22,326 nt of DNA from an uncultured Mesocricetibacter sp. (GTDB lineage Bacteria > Pseudomonadota > Gammaproteobacteria > Enterobacterales > Pasteurellaceae): contig CAJPST010000009.1 of assembly GCA_905373425.1 (NCBI GenBank), positions 1-22,326 of the forward strand, given 5' to 3'. Both the position numbers and the translations under genes were made by a program. Below the pieces are notes generated by a model. The model saw only the letters and a list, made by a program, of their open reading frames with translations. It was not told where the DNA came from and made no database searches. How positions within the stretch are numbered: the first letter of the stretch is position 1; the number at the start of each line of letters is the position of its first letter. Shown here in pieces: positions 14,860 through 22,064 of the stretch.

Positions 14860-15459
14860 ATGACGGAAAATAGAGCAATCCTACCGACGGATTTAAAAGG
14901 CTGCCAATTAACCTATTTACATCAACTTGGCAAAGGCATGACCGTTTATAACCAAGGAGAAAAGGCACAAAAATTTTATTATGTCCGGCAAGGGCTAATC
15001 GGACTGTATCACACTTTGAATAACGGCAAAGAAAGTCTTGAGCGTTTATATAAACAAGGTGATTATTTTGGTTTTCGCACCTTATTTGGCTTTGGTGACT
15101 GCCGTTATCATTGTAATGCTAAGGTGTTGATTGAAGCGGAAATCATCAGAATAAAACCGGAAAATATCGATCATTTTCTGACCGATAATTTACAAATGAG
15201 CAAGTTCCTCTTACAAACTCTTGCTAATGAATTGCGTGATGCGGAACAACGCTTGGCGAAAAGTGCTTATTTGCGTACCCGTGATCGAGTAATTGACAGC
15301 CTGTCTTTCCTGACGAAAAATTTTCCTTACTATAATTGGACGTATCGTGAAATTGCCGAATATGCCGGCTGTGAAACGGAAACTGCGATTCGCATTGCGA
15401 AAGAGCTTAAAGCAAGTGGTTTATTCAGCGATTTATTGACTCCACTCAAAGGAAAATAG
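14860..15459 (+). CDS. Crp/Fnr-family transcriptional regulator
   Basis: Regulator of 199 residues with an N-terminal cyclic-nucleotide-binding-type beta barrel (about 20-105), a dimerisation helix (about 108-135) and a C-terminal winged helix-turn-helix (about 155-190). In the recognition helix (GCETETAIRIAKEL), Glu174 and Arg178 align with CRP Glu181 and Arg185, while Thr173 replaces CRP Arg180. In the phosphate-binding cassette, Phe72 and Tyr83 replace CRP Glu72 and Ser83, so cAMP is an unlikely ligand. There is no FNR-type N-terminal cysteine cluster; cysteines are at 15, 81, 85 and 171. I prefer ATG 14860 over ATG 14851 because AAGGA abuts the latter. It precedes the maturase gene by 9 bp. 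Effector unknown; probably controls the sulfatase cluster. Confidence 0.88.
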   Translation: MTENRAILPTDLKGCQLTYLHQLGKGMTVYNQGEKAQKFYYVRQGLIGLYHTLNNGKESLERLYKQGDYFGFRTLFGFGDCRYHCNAKVLIEAEIIRIKPENIDHFLTDNLQMSKFLLQTLANELRDAEQRLAKSAYLRTRDRVIDSLSFLTKNFPYYNWTYREIAEYAGCETETAIRIAKELKASGLFSDLLTPLKGK

Positions 15460-15468
15460 AAGCAAATT

Positions 15469-16614
15469 ATGTCGTTTTTCGCTCCTCAAGCGCATTTTCA
15501 TCTTATGGCCAAGCCAAGTAGTTTTCATTGCAATATTCAATGTGAATACTGCTTTTATTTGTCGAAGGAGCATGAATTTGGGGCGAAAGCGCCTTTTATG
15601 TCCCTGGATACTTTACGAAATTATGTGAAAAATTACATTGAGTCTCACGCCGGAAATCGGGTGGAGTTCGCTTGGCAGGGCGGGGAGCCGACATTGCTTG
15701 GGCTGGATTTCTTTAAAAGTGCGGTGGATTTTCAACATGAATTTGCTAACGGTAAAACCATCACTAATGCTTTTCAAACTAATGGATTGGCACTCAATCG
15801 TCAATGGGCGGAATTTTTTAAACAACATCAATTCCTTATTGGTTTATCCATCGACGGGCTGAGTGCCGTACATAATCGTTATCGAATTTCAAGCAATGGC
15901 AACCCGACTTTTGATAAAGTGGTGAATGCACTGGAATTGCTGAAAACCTATCAGGTGGATTTTAATACGCTGACTGTCGTAAACGATCAAAACTGGCATA
16001 AAGGGAAAGAGACGTATTTAGCGCTGAAAACGCTCGGCTCAAGGTTTATGCAATTCATCCCGGTAGTAGAACGTAAGGATAGAGCAACCGCCGAGACTAC
16101 GCATTTTTCTGTTCCGGGCGACGGTTTTGGGCGTTTTTTGGTAGACGTGTTTCAGGAATGGAAAAAAGAAGATGTAGGCCAGATTTTTGTGTTGGAGTTT
16201 GATAATTTGCTCGGGCAGTGGTTGGGGTATCCCGCAAGCAGTTGCGTGCATCAGCCTGTTTGTGGCAAGTCTCTGGTAGTCGAAGCCAATGGCGACGTAT
16301 ATTCCTGCGATCATTATGTTTATCCGGAATATAAAATCGGCAATTTAAATAAACAATCTCTGAAAGAAATTGTGTTATCGCCGCAGCAGCAACAATTCGG
16401 CATGGAAAAGCTCACACAGCTCACGTCAATTTGTCAACAGTGTGATGTGCGACATTTTTGTCAGGGCGGTTGTCCTAAACATCGCTTTGTTTCACTGCCG
16501 AATGAAACCGCCAAACATAATTATTTATGCGCATCATACCGTTATTTTTTCCATCAAACTGCCGCCGACATGCAACAAATGTGCCGACAAATTCGTGTCG
16601 GTAATTCAGCTTAA
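15469..16614 (+). CDS. Anaerobic sulfatase-maturating enzyme (radical SAM, SPASM)
   Basis: Oxygen-independent enzyme converting the sulfatase active-site Cys (or Ser) to C-alpha-formylglycine. It has 381 residues. The radical-SAM cluster is C21-x3-C25-x2-C28 (CNIQCEYC) and the SAM-binding GGEP is at 71-74. The C-terminal SPASM region has eight cysteines (259, 265, 280, 322, 325, 331, 335, 354) for two auxiliary [4Fe-4S] clusters, with spacing nearly that of Clostridium perfringens anSME. Asp281 next to Cys280 matches the proposed catalytic base. It follows the regulator by 9 bp and almost certainly activates the sulfatase two genes upstream. E. coli relatives are AslB and YdeM. One uptake signal is at 15717-15725. 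Its stop overlaps a gene remnant on the opposite strand. Confidence 0.95.
   Translation: MSFFAPQAHFHLMAKPSSFHCNIQCEYCFYLSKEHEFGAKAPFMSLDTLRNYVKNYIESHAGNRVEFAWQGGEPTLLGLDFFKSAVDFQHEFANGKTITNAFQTNGLALNRQWAEFFKQHQFLIGLSIDGLSAVHNRYRISSNGNPTFDKVVNALELLKTYQVDFNTLTVVNDQNWHKGKETYLALKTLGSRFMQFIPVVERKDRATAETTHFSVPGDGFGRFLVDVFQEWKKEDVGQIFVLEFDNLLGQWLGYPASSCVHQPVCGKSLVVEANGDVYSCDHYVYPEYKIGNLNKQSLKEIVLSPQQQQFGMEKLTQLTSICQQCDVRHFCQGGCPKHRFVSLPNETAKHNYLCASYRYFFHQTAADMQQMCRQIRVGNSA
15717..15725 (+). repeat. DNA uptake signal sequence
   Basis: Exact AAGTGCGGT inside the maturase gene. Confidence 0.9.
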
Positions 16615-16769
16615 AAATGTTTTAAAAAGGTTCTAATTTCCTGACAGGCTTGTGTCTTTGGTGGGAATAGAACCTTGAACGGGGTCGCTTGATAATCCTC
16701 GATAATAAGGATGGAGTTGTCGCTTTTCCAACTTCTGAAGGAATGGGGCAAAGTGAGGTTATTTTTTAG
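16611..16769 (-). pseudogene. 3' remnant of an unidentified gene downstream of acpP
   Basis: A 52-codon open segment on the minus strand ends with TAA at 16611-16613 and is closed upstream by TAG at 16770-16772, with no ATG. The translation looks protein-like (SDNSILIIEDYQATPFKVLF and a charged C-terminal helix). It overlaps the maturase stop by 3 bp. It could be the tail of a gene that once followed acpP. From memory, a phosphopantetheinyl transferase gene is near acpP in H. influenzae, which makes that one candidate, but I cannot confirm homology. It could also be chance open sequence. Confidence 0.4.
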
Positions 16770-16806
16770 CTATTTTTCAGGCAAGAATCAATCTAGCAGA
16801 TAAAAC

Positions 16807-16829
16807 TTAGGCGGTTTGAAACCGCCTAA
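16807..16829. terminator. acpP terminator
   Basis: TTAGGCGGTTT and AAACCGCCTAA form a near-perfect hairpin starting 10 bp past the acpP stop. The minus-strand tail is AGTTTTATC and the plus-strand tail is A/T-rich, so it can act in both directions. It closes the fatty-acid operon; no fabF follows here, unlike E. coli. Confidence 0.85.
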
Positions 16830-16838
16830 ATTATTTTA

Positions 16839-17069
16839 TTATTGATTGTTTTGAACGTAGTCAATCGCTGATTGAACAGTGGTGATTTTTTCAGCTTCTT
16901 CGTCTGGAATTTCGATATCAAATTCTTCTTCCAAAGCCATTACCAATTCAACAGTATCTAAAGAGTCTGCACCTAAATCTTCAATGAAAGATGCTTCAGG
17001 TTTTACTTCTTCCTCTTTAACACCTAATTGTTCAACAATGATTTTTTTTACGCGTTCTTCAATGCTCAT
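16839..17069 (-). CDS. acpP: Acyl carrier protein
   Basis: Small acidic carrier of acyl chains in fatty acid, lipid A and lipoate synthesis. It has 76 residues, with the invariant GADSLDTVELVMALEEEFDIEIPDE segment; Ser36 in the DSL motif receives the 4'-phosphopantetheine arm. It is the last gene of the yceD-rpmF-plsX-fab operon, 247 bp downstream of fabG. That long spacer has its own candidate promoter, as expected for a protein needed in large amounts. Start ATG; terminator immediately downstream. Confidence 0.98.
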   Translation of the reverse strand: MSIEERVKKIIVEQLGVKEEEVKPEASFIEDLGADSLDTVELVMALEEEFDIEIPDEEAEKITTVQSAIDYVQNNQ

Positions 17070-17110
17070 TTTGTTTTCCTATTGTAGTTCTCGCCCAATG
17101 CGATGTGAAT

Positions 17111-17138
17111 AGTGTATGTATTTTCCTGAAAGTTGCAA
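17111..17138 (-). promoter_or_regulatory. Candidate acpP promoter
   Basis: Minus-strand TTGCAA (17133-17138), 16-nt spacer, TACACT (17111-17116), each 4 of 6 to consensus. It would give a leader of about 35 nt. It is the best match in the fabG-acpP spacer but not strong. Confidence 0.4.
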
Positions 17139-17181
17139 GATTTTTCTTACAAGGTCAAACCTCAAAAATCACATTTTTTTG

Positions 17182-17190
17182 ACCGCACTT
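17182..17190 (-). repeat. DNA uptake signal sequence
   Basis: Exact ACCGCACTT in the fabG-acpP spacer. Confidence 0.9.
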
Positions 17191-17285
17191 TACAGCCGAA
17201 TACACACAGATTAAATAAAATTCAGTGGCACTCTCAGTTCTGTATGAGCCTGCACATATAACCAACCATACAATAACTTCATTCT

Positions 17286-17313
17286 AGCATTAAGCCTAGG
17301 CTTTGGCTATGCT
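17286..17313. other. Palindromic hairpin just after fabG
   Basis: Outer arms AGCAT and ATGCT flank AGCC/GGCT; an alternative fold is the perfect 12-bp palindrome AAGCCTAGGCTT (17292-17303). It begins 4 bp past the fabG stop. The T-run (17313-17318) is on the plus strand, the wrong side for terminating fabG, so it may be an attenuator or mRNA-stabilising end between fabG and acpP. Confidence 0.4.
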
Positions 17314-17316
17314 TTT

Positions 17317-18045
17317 TTATGCCATATAAAGGCCTCCGTTCACATGTAACGTTGTGCCTGTTATATATCCTGCATCATCAGAAGCTAAGAAAGCCACAGC
17401 TTTGGCAATATCTTTAGGATCGCCCAATCTGCCGGCTGGTACATTGGATAAAATGCCGTTTTTCTGTTCTTCGGTCAGCACATCCGTCATATCCGTTGCA
17501 ATAAATCCCGGTGCAACTACATTGACAGTAATTCCACGTGATGCCACCTCTTTCGCCAAACCTTTGCTAAAACCGATTAAGCCTGCTTTAGCGGCACAGT
17601 AATTAGATTGTCCCGGATTTCCCATTGAACCGACAACCGACCCTATTGTAATAATACGTCCGAAGCGTTTTTTCATCATTGAACGCAACATTGCTTTGGA
17701 AAGATGATAAACGGAGGTCAAATTGGTTTGTAGGATATCAAACCATTCGTCATCTTTCATTCGCATTAGCAAGTTATCACGTGTGATGCCCGCATTGTTG
17801 ACTAAAATATCAATATCACCGAACTCTTGTTTGATATGTTCAAGTACGGTTTCAATGGAAGACTGATCCGCAACATTTAATACTAAACCGCGTCCTTTTT
17901 CGCCTAAATAAGCAGAAATGCTTTCAGCTCCTTTTTCTGATGTCGCTGTGCCGATAACAAAAGCGCCTTTAGACATCAACTCTTCAGCAATAGCACGACC
18001 GATTCCGCGAGTTGCTCCTGTCACCAATGCGATTTTACCTTGCAT
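17317..18045 (-). CDS. fabG: 3-oxoacyl-[acyl-carrier-protein] reductase FabG
   Basis: NADPH-dependent short-chain dehydrogenase/reductase doing the first reduction of each fatty-acid elongation cycle. It has 242 residues (E. coli 244). The cofactor motif GATRGIG (10-16), NNAG (83-86) and the catalytic triad Ser136, Tyr149 and Lys153 are all present. The fab-operon context rules out other SDR roles. It lies 33 bp downstream of fabD. Confidence 0.98.
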   Translation of the reverse strand: MQGKIALVTGATRGIGRAIAEELMSKGAFVIGTATSEKGAESISAYLGEKGRGLVLNVADQSSIETVLEHIKQEFGDIDILVNNAGITRDNLLMRMKDDEWFDILQTNLTSVYHLSKAMLRSMMKKRFGRIITIGSVVGSMGNPGQSNYCAAKAGLIGFSKGLAKEVASRGITVNVVAPGFIATDMTDVLTEEQKNGILSNVPAGRLGDPKDIAKAVAFLASDDAGYITGTTLHVNGGLYMA

Positions 18046-18078
18046 AATATATTCTCCAGATATTTAGTTAAAATACGC

Positions 18079-19017
18079 TTATACCAATAATTGTTCTACT
18101 GCGAATAATGAAGCCGGATCATTTACCGAAACGGCTTGTAGATTATCCGCAATACGTTTGGTTAAACCGTTTAATACCTTATTCGGCCCAATTTCCACTA
18201 AGACTTCAATACCATTAGTCGCCATTTTTTCTACAGTTTCTGTCCAACGCACCGGACTGTAAAGTTGTCGTACCAAGGCGTGACGAATTGCTTGTGCATC
18301 ATTCTCGGTTTTCACATCAACGTTATTGATTACCGCAACAGCAGGACTTTTTACTGCAATACTTTCTAAAGAAACGGCTAATTGATCCGCTGCCGGTTTC
18401 ATTAAGGCGCAATGGGAAGGAACACTAACTGCCAACGGTAATGCGCGTTTTGCTCCGGCTTCTTTACATAATACTGCTGCACGCTCTACGGCAGCTTTTG
18501 CTCCGGCAATTACTACTTGTCCAGGTGAATTGAAATTTACGGCTGAGACGACTTCCCCTTGTTCCGCATTTTGGCAAGCTTTAATAATTGAGCCATTATC
18601 TAAACCAATAATTGCATACATAGCACCGGTACCTTCCGGTACGGCTTGTTGCATTAATTTTCCACGTAACTCCACCAGTTTAACGGCATCTTGAAAATCA
18701 ATAGCGCCTGCACACACTAATGCGGAATATTCGCCCAAACTGTGCCCCGCCATCAGTGTCGGCTGTAACTGAGGATATTGCTGTTGCCATACTCGATAAA
18801 CTGCAATGGAAGCAGCCAGAAGTGCCGGTTGTGTTTGCCAAGTTTTATTCAATTCATCCGCAGGACCATGTTGCACTAATGACCATAAATCATAACCTAA
18901 TACTTCGGAAGCTTGTTTGAACGTTTCTTCAACGATTGAAAATTGTTCTGCCAATTCAGCTAACATGCCTACTGCCTGGGATCCTTGTCCCGGAAAAACC
19001 ATTGCAAATTTTTTCAT
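18079..19017 (-). CDS. fabD: Malonyl-CoA:ACP transacylase FabD
   Basis: Transfers malonate from CoA to ACP to supply elongation. It has 312 residues (E. coli 309). The FPGQGSQ motif begins at about residue 8, the nucleophile Ser93 lies in GHSLGEYSAL, and the active-site His202 in VPSHCALM. Start ATG. It sits between fabH and fabG in the standard gammaproteobacterial order. Confidence 0.98.
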   Translation of the reverse strand: MKKFAMVFPGQGSQAVGMLAELAEQFSIVEETFKQASEVLGYDLWSLVQHGPADELNKTWQTQPALLAASIAVYRVWQQQYPQLQPTLMAGHSLGEYSALVCAGAIDFQDAVKLVELRGKLMQQAVPEGTGAMYAIIGLDNGSIIKACQNAEQGEVVSAVNFNSPGQVVIAGAKAAVERAAVLCKEAGAKRALPLAVSVPSHCALMKPAADQLAVSLESIAVKSPAVAVINNVDVKTENDAQAIRHALVRQLYSPVRWTETVEKMATNGIEVLVEIGPNKVLNGLTKRIADNLQAVSVNDPASLFAVEQLLV

Positions 19018-19072
19018 CTTTCTTCCTATTTTTAGTCTGTTTATTTTTGCTAAACTTAATTAATAAAAATCG

Positions 19073-19081
19073 ACCGCACTT
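19073..19081 (-). repeat. DNA uptake signal sequence
   Basis: Exact ACCGCACTT in the 99-bp fabH-fabD spacer. Confidence 0.9.
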
Positions 19082-19116
19082 TTTGAAAGTATATAGACTT
19101 AAACGTCTATTTATAC

Positions 19117-20067
19117 TTAAAAACGTACTAAGGCTGAACCCCACGTCCAACCGCCACCAAATGCTTCCAATAACAGTAACTGACCGCGTTTGATACGTCC
19201 GTCACGTACTGCCTCATCTAGAGCTACAGGTACGGTTGCCGCGCTGATATTGGCATAACGATCCAGTGTTACCACAACTTGATCCATCTCCATGTCTAAT
19301 TTTTTAGCAGTCGCCGTGATAATGCGTAAATTTGCTTGGTGGGGAACTAGCCAATCAATATCTTTTTTATCCAAATTATTAGCAGCTAGCGTTTCTTCTA
19401 CTACATTGGCAAGCTCACGCACAGCCAATTTAAAGGTTTCACTACCCAACATTTCAATATAACCTGATTCAATATCGTCCCGCTTTGAATGAGGTAATAT
19501 CAACACATTATCTTTATCTGCTTGTGCATGAAGATGGGTCGAAATAATTCCTTCCTGTTCGCTTGCTTCAAGAACAACAGCTCCTGCGCCGTCGCCGAAT
19601 AAAATAACAGTGCTGCGATCTTGCTCGTTTAAATTACGAGAATTGAGATCTGCGCCGATTACTAATGCTTTTTTTATTTTACCGGTACGGATAAATTGAT
19701 CAGCAACACTTAATGCATAAACAAAGCCGGTACAAGCTGCAGCAACATCAAAAGAAATCGCATCTTCAATATTTAACATCCCTTGAATTTGACAAGCTGC
19801 ACTTGGATAAGCGTGGGAATTAGTGGTGGTACCTACTAATACTAAATCAATTTCATTCGGCTCTATATTTGCTGCTTCCAGCGCCTTTTTAGCCGCTTCA
19901 AAGCCCATTGTAGAAACCGTTTCGTCCGCTTGTGCTATACGACGCTCACGAATGCCGGAGCGGGTGACAATCCATTCGTCAGAGGTATCTACCATTTTTT
20001 CCAAATCAGCATTCGTTCTGATTTGTTTCGGCAAATAGCTACCGGTTGCTAAAATCTTACTGTACAT
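19117..20067 (-). CDS. fabH: 3-oxoacyl-[acyl-carrier-protein] synthase III FabH
   Basis: Initiating condensing enzyme, joining acetyl-CoA with malonyl-ACP. It has 316 residues (E. coli 317). The catalytic triad is Cys112 (AAACTGFVYAL), His243 (VPHQANLRI) and Asn273 (RYANISAATVP). The C-terminal glycine loop EAFGGGWTWGSALVRF is intact. Start ATG; 68 bp downstream of plsX. Confidence 0.98.
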   Translation of the reverse strand: MYSKILATGSYLPKQIRTNADLEKMVDTSDEWIVTRSGIRERRIAQADETVSTMGFEAAKKALEAANIEPNEIDLVLVGTTTNSHAYPSAACQIQGMLNIEDAISFDVAAACTGFVYALSVADQFIRTGKIKKALVIGADLNSRNLNEQDRSTVILFGDGAGAVVLEASEQEGIISTHLHAQADKDNVLILPHSKRDDIESGYIEMLGSETFKLAVRELANVVEETLAANNLDKKDIDWLVPHQANLRIITATAKKLDMEMDQVVVTLDRYANISAATVPVALDEAVRDGRIKRGQLLLLEAFGGGWTWGSALVRF

Positions 20068-20135
20068 TATATTTCCGTTATATCATTACTATATTATTTA
20101 AATATTACACTCCGGCTCTCAGAGATCAAACATTA

Positions 20136-21155
20136 TTAATATTTCTTCAAGCCGTTTAAAATTTTCTGTGGAATTTGTTGACGTGCTTGTAACGCAGCAT
20201 CGTGAATTGCATACGTAAACGCCTCAATATTTGCACTGCCGTGGCTTTTTACTACCACTGCTGTTAAACCTATCAGTGATGCCCCGTTATATTGATCAGG
20301 ATTAATCTTTTTCAACTGCTGATAGCTGTCTTTAAATAGCGTCCTCATTAGCCAACTAAACAGCGGTTTCAATAAATAATTACGCGATTTACCTTTTAGC
20401 AGACCAATTACATTTTTTGCCGCGCCTTCAAGAGTTTTTAGTGCTACATTGCCGGCAAAACCATCAGTAACAATCACATCGGCTTTACCGTTCAATAATA
20501 AATTGCCTTCAATAAAACCGATATAATTAAGTGCGGTGTCTTTTTCCAGTAAATTCGCAGCTTCGCGAATGGACTTATACCCTTTAATTTCTTCTACACC
20601 GATATTTAGCAATCCAATACGCGGGTAAACCAAATTTAAACGGTTTTCGGCGAAAATAGAACCCATTAAAGCGAATTGATAGAGATTTTGTGTATCGCAA
20701 TCAATATTAGCCCCCAAATCTAACATCACAGTATGGCCGCCGGTTATTGTCGGAATTAGCGAAATTAGTGCCGGTCGTTGAATACCTGAAAGCGGCTGTA
20801 ACAGTACTTTTGCCAATCCCATCAGCGCACCGGTATTTCCGGCACTGACACAACCTTTGGCATCACCTTTTTGTACGGCTTCAATTGCCAAACGCATAGA
20901 TGAACCTTTGCTATGCCGTAAAGCATAAGCCAAGCCATATTCGTTTTCAATAACGCGGGAAGAGTGGCAGACAGTAATCCGTTGTTTTAATTCGGCAGGA
21001 ATATTATTAAGAAGCGGAGAGATTTGTTGGCTGTCACCGAACAACAACAGAGAAAGCACAGGATCTTGTTCCAGTGCCTTAATAGACGCAGGGATAGTAA
21101 TACGGGGACCAATGTCCCCGCCCATAGCATCTAACGCAAGGGTTAGACGGCTCAA
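20136..21155 (-). CDS. plsX: Phosphate acyltransferase PlsX
   Basis: Soluble, membrane-associated enzyme making acyl-phosphate from acyl-ACP, used by PlsY to start phospholipid synthesis. It has 339 residues. The N-terminal LALDAMGGDIGP and internal SAGNTGALMGLA, MLDLGANIDCD and VTDGFAGNVALKTLEG segments are diagnostic. The initiation codon is TTG (21153-21155), with AAGG 8 nt upstream; no in-frame ATG gives the conserved N-terminus (the next Met, in AMGGD, is too late). It follows rpmF by 28 bp. Confidence 0.96.
   Translation of the reverse strand: MSRLTLALDAMGGDIGPRITIPASIKALEQDPVLSLLLFGDSQQISPLLNNIPAELKQRITVCHSSRVIENEYGLAYALRHSKGSSMRLAIEAVQKGDAKGCVSAGNTGALMGLAKVLLQPLSGIQRPALISLIPTITGGHTVMLDLGANIDCDTQNLYQFALMGSIFAENRLNLVYPRIGLLNIGVEEIKGYKSIREAANLLEKDTALNYIGFIEGNLLLNGKADVIVTDGFAGNVALKTLEGAAKNVIGLLKGKSRNYLLKPLFSWLMRTLFKDSYQQLKKINPDQYNGASLIGLTAVVVKSHGSANIEAFTYAIHDAALQARQQIPQKILNGLKKY
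20529..20537 (+). repeat. DNA uptake signal sequence
   Basis: Exact AAGTGCGGT inside plsX. Confidence 0.9.
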
Positions 21156-21183
21156 GTGATTACCTTATGAAGTAATTCAACAA

Positions 21184-21354
21184 TTACTTGTTGATCACTT
21201 TACGACCACGGTAGTAACCATCAGCGGTTACATGATGGCGTAAATGGGTTTCGCCACTTGTTTTATCCACAGATACTGCTGCAGTAGTTAACGCATCATG
21301 TGAACGACGCATATCGCGACGTGAACGGGATTTTTTATTTTGTTGAACAGCCAT
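21184..21354 (-). CDS. rpmF: 50S ribosomal protein L32
   Basis: Small basic ribosomal protein of 56 residues. It starts MAVQQNKKSRSRRDMRRSHD and ends HVTADGYYRGRKVINK, the typical gammaproteobacterial L32 without zinc-binding cysteines. Start ATG. It sits between yceD (17 bp upstream) and plsX (28 bp downstream), the conserved order linking ribosome and lipid synthesis. Confidence 0.97.
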   Translation of the reverse strand: MAVQQNKKSRSRRDMRRSHDALTTAAVSVDKTSGETHLRHHVTADGYYRGRKVINK

Positions 21355-21371
21355 TGGCTATACTCCTAAAT

Positions 21372-21896
21372 TTACTTGTTCTTTAGACTAGCTAATACAG
21401 CGAACGGGTTTGGTTTTTTTGCTAATTCTTCAGGCAATTCACCAAAAACCTGTTCAGCCACGGACACTTCACAGTGTTCAGATAAATGCATCGGTACAAT
21501 CGGCAAACACAACATTAGTTCGTCTTCTACCGCACCGATTAAATCTATTTCCCCGAATTCATTAAATTCAATGGGTTCATAAATCTCCGGTAATTCATCA
21601 ATTTGCGCAATATTAGTTACCGGACTGTAACAAAACTCACATTCCAATGTTTGTATAAAAGACTGTTTACAGCGTTGACATTCTAATTCAACATCAACTG
21701 TTGCTTTGCCTTTCATGACAACCAATTTTTGCGAATCAATGAAAAATGATAATTTTACCTGTGCATCGCTGAGCACTTTAACCACTGTTCCGGCAAGGCG
21801 TTCAAGCTGATTTATGGCATAATAGCCGTCATAATCCAATCGGCGTTGAGCATCCTTAACGGGATCAACGGTCAGGGGTAGTTTTACCTTTTGCAT
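21372..21896 (-). CDS. yceD: Large rRNA subunit accumulation protein YceD (DUF177)
   Basis: Conserved protein of 174 residues (E. coli 173) needed for normal 23S rRNA accumulation; its exact biochemical role is unsettled. Two CxxC pairs, Cys73/Cys76 (CQRC) and Cys86/Cys89 (CEFC), suggest a metal-binding knuckle. It is the first gene of the yceD-rpmF-plsX-fab-acpP operon. The ATG start has no normally spaced ribosome binding site, and a good promoter match lies so close that the transcript might be nearly leaderless. Divergent from psd. Confidence 0.95.
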   Translation of the reverse strand: MQKVKLPLTVDPVKDAQRRLDYDGYYAINQLERLAGTVVKVLSDAQVKLSFFIDSQKLVVMKGKATVDVELECQRCKQSFIQTLECEFCYSPVTNIAQIDELPEIYEPIEFNEFGEIDLIGAVEDELMLCLPIVPMHLSEHCEVSVAEQVFGELPEELAKKPNPFAVLASLKNK

Positions 21897-21905
21897 AGGG
21901 CGTGC

Positions 21906-21934
21906 ATATTACCTTTTGACAACGAAATAGTCAA
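21906..21934 (-). promoter_or_regulatory. Candidate yceD operon promoter
   Basis: Minus-strand TTGACT (21929-21934), 17-nt spacer, TAATAT (21906-21911). The implied start is only a few nucleotides before the yceD ATG. A promoter further upstream remains possible. Confidence 0.5.
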
Positions 21935-21935
21935 A
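21915..21935. promoter_or_regulatory. Inverted repeat over the yceD promoter
   Basis: TTTGAC-N9-GTCAAA overlaps the -35 element and spacer of the candidate yceD promoter. It could be an operator for fatty-acid or ribosome-linked control; it does not match the FabR or FadR consensus I know. Confidence 0.4.
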
Positions 21936-22005
21936 GGAAATTATTGTTTTTTGTCTGTTTAGTGCCATTAAAAAGTGAAATTGTTGTTTAAATGTAATGA
22001 AATAT

Positions 22006-22014
22006 TGCTATAAT
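22006..22014 (+). promoter_or_regulatory. psd promoter (extended -10)
   Basis: TGC-TATAAT is a perfect -10 with the TGn extension; no good -35 is present. The predicted start near 22021 gives a leader of about 44 nt before the psd ATG. Confidence 0.65.
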
Positions 22015-22064
22015 CCGACCTCATAATTTTTTCGATTCATTTAACTAACGGAGAAAATTTCCGC

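Noticed and set aside
14860..15459. Regulator as an FNR orthologue
   Set aside because: The N-terminal cysteine cluster of FNR is missing and the recognition helix differs.
17286..17318. fabG terminator
   Set aside because: The T-run is on the plus strand side; on the minus strand no T-run follows the hairpin.
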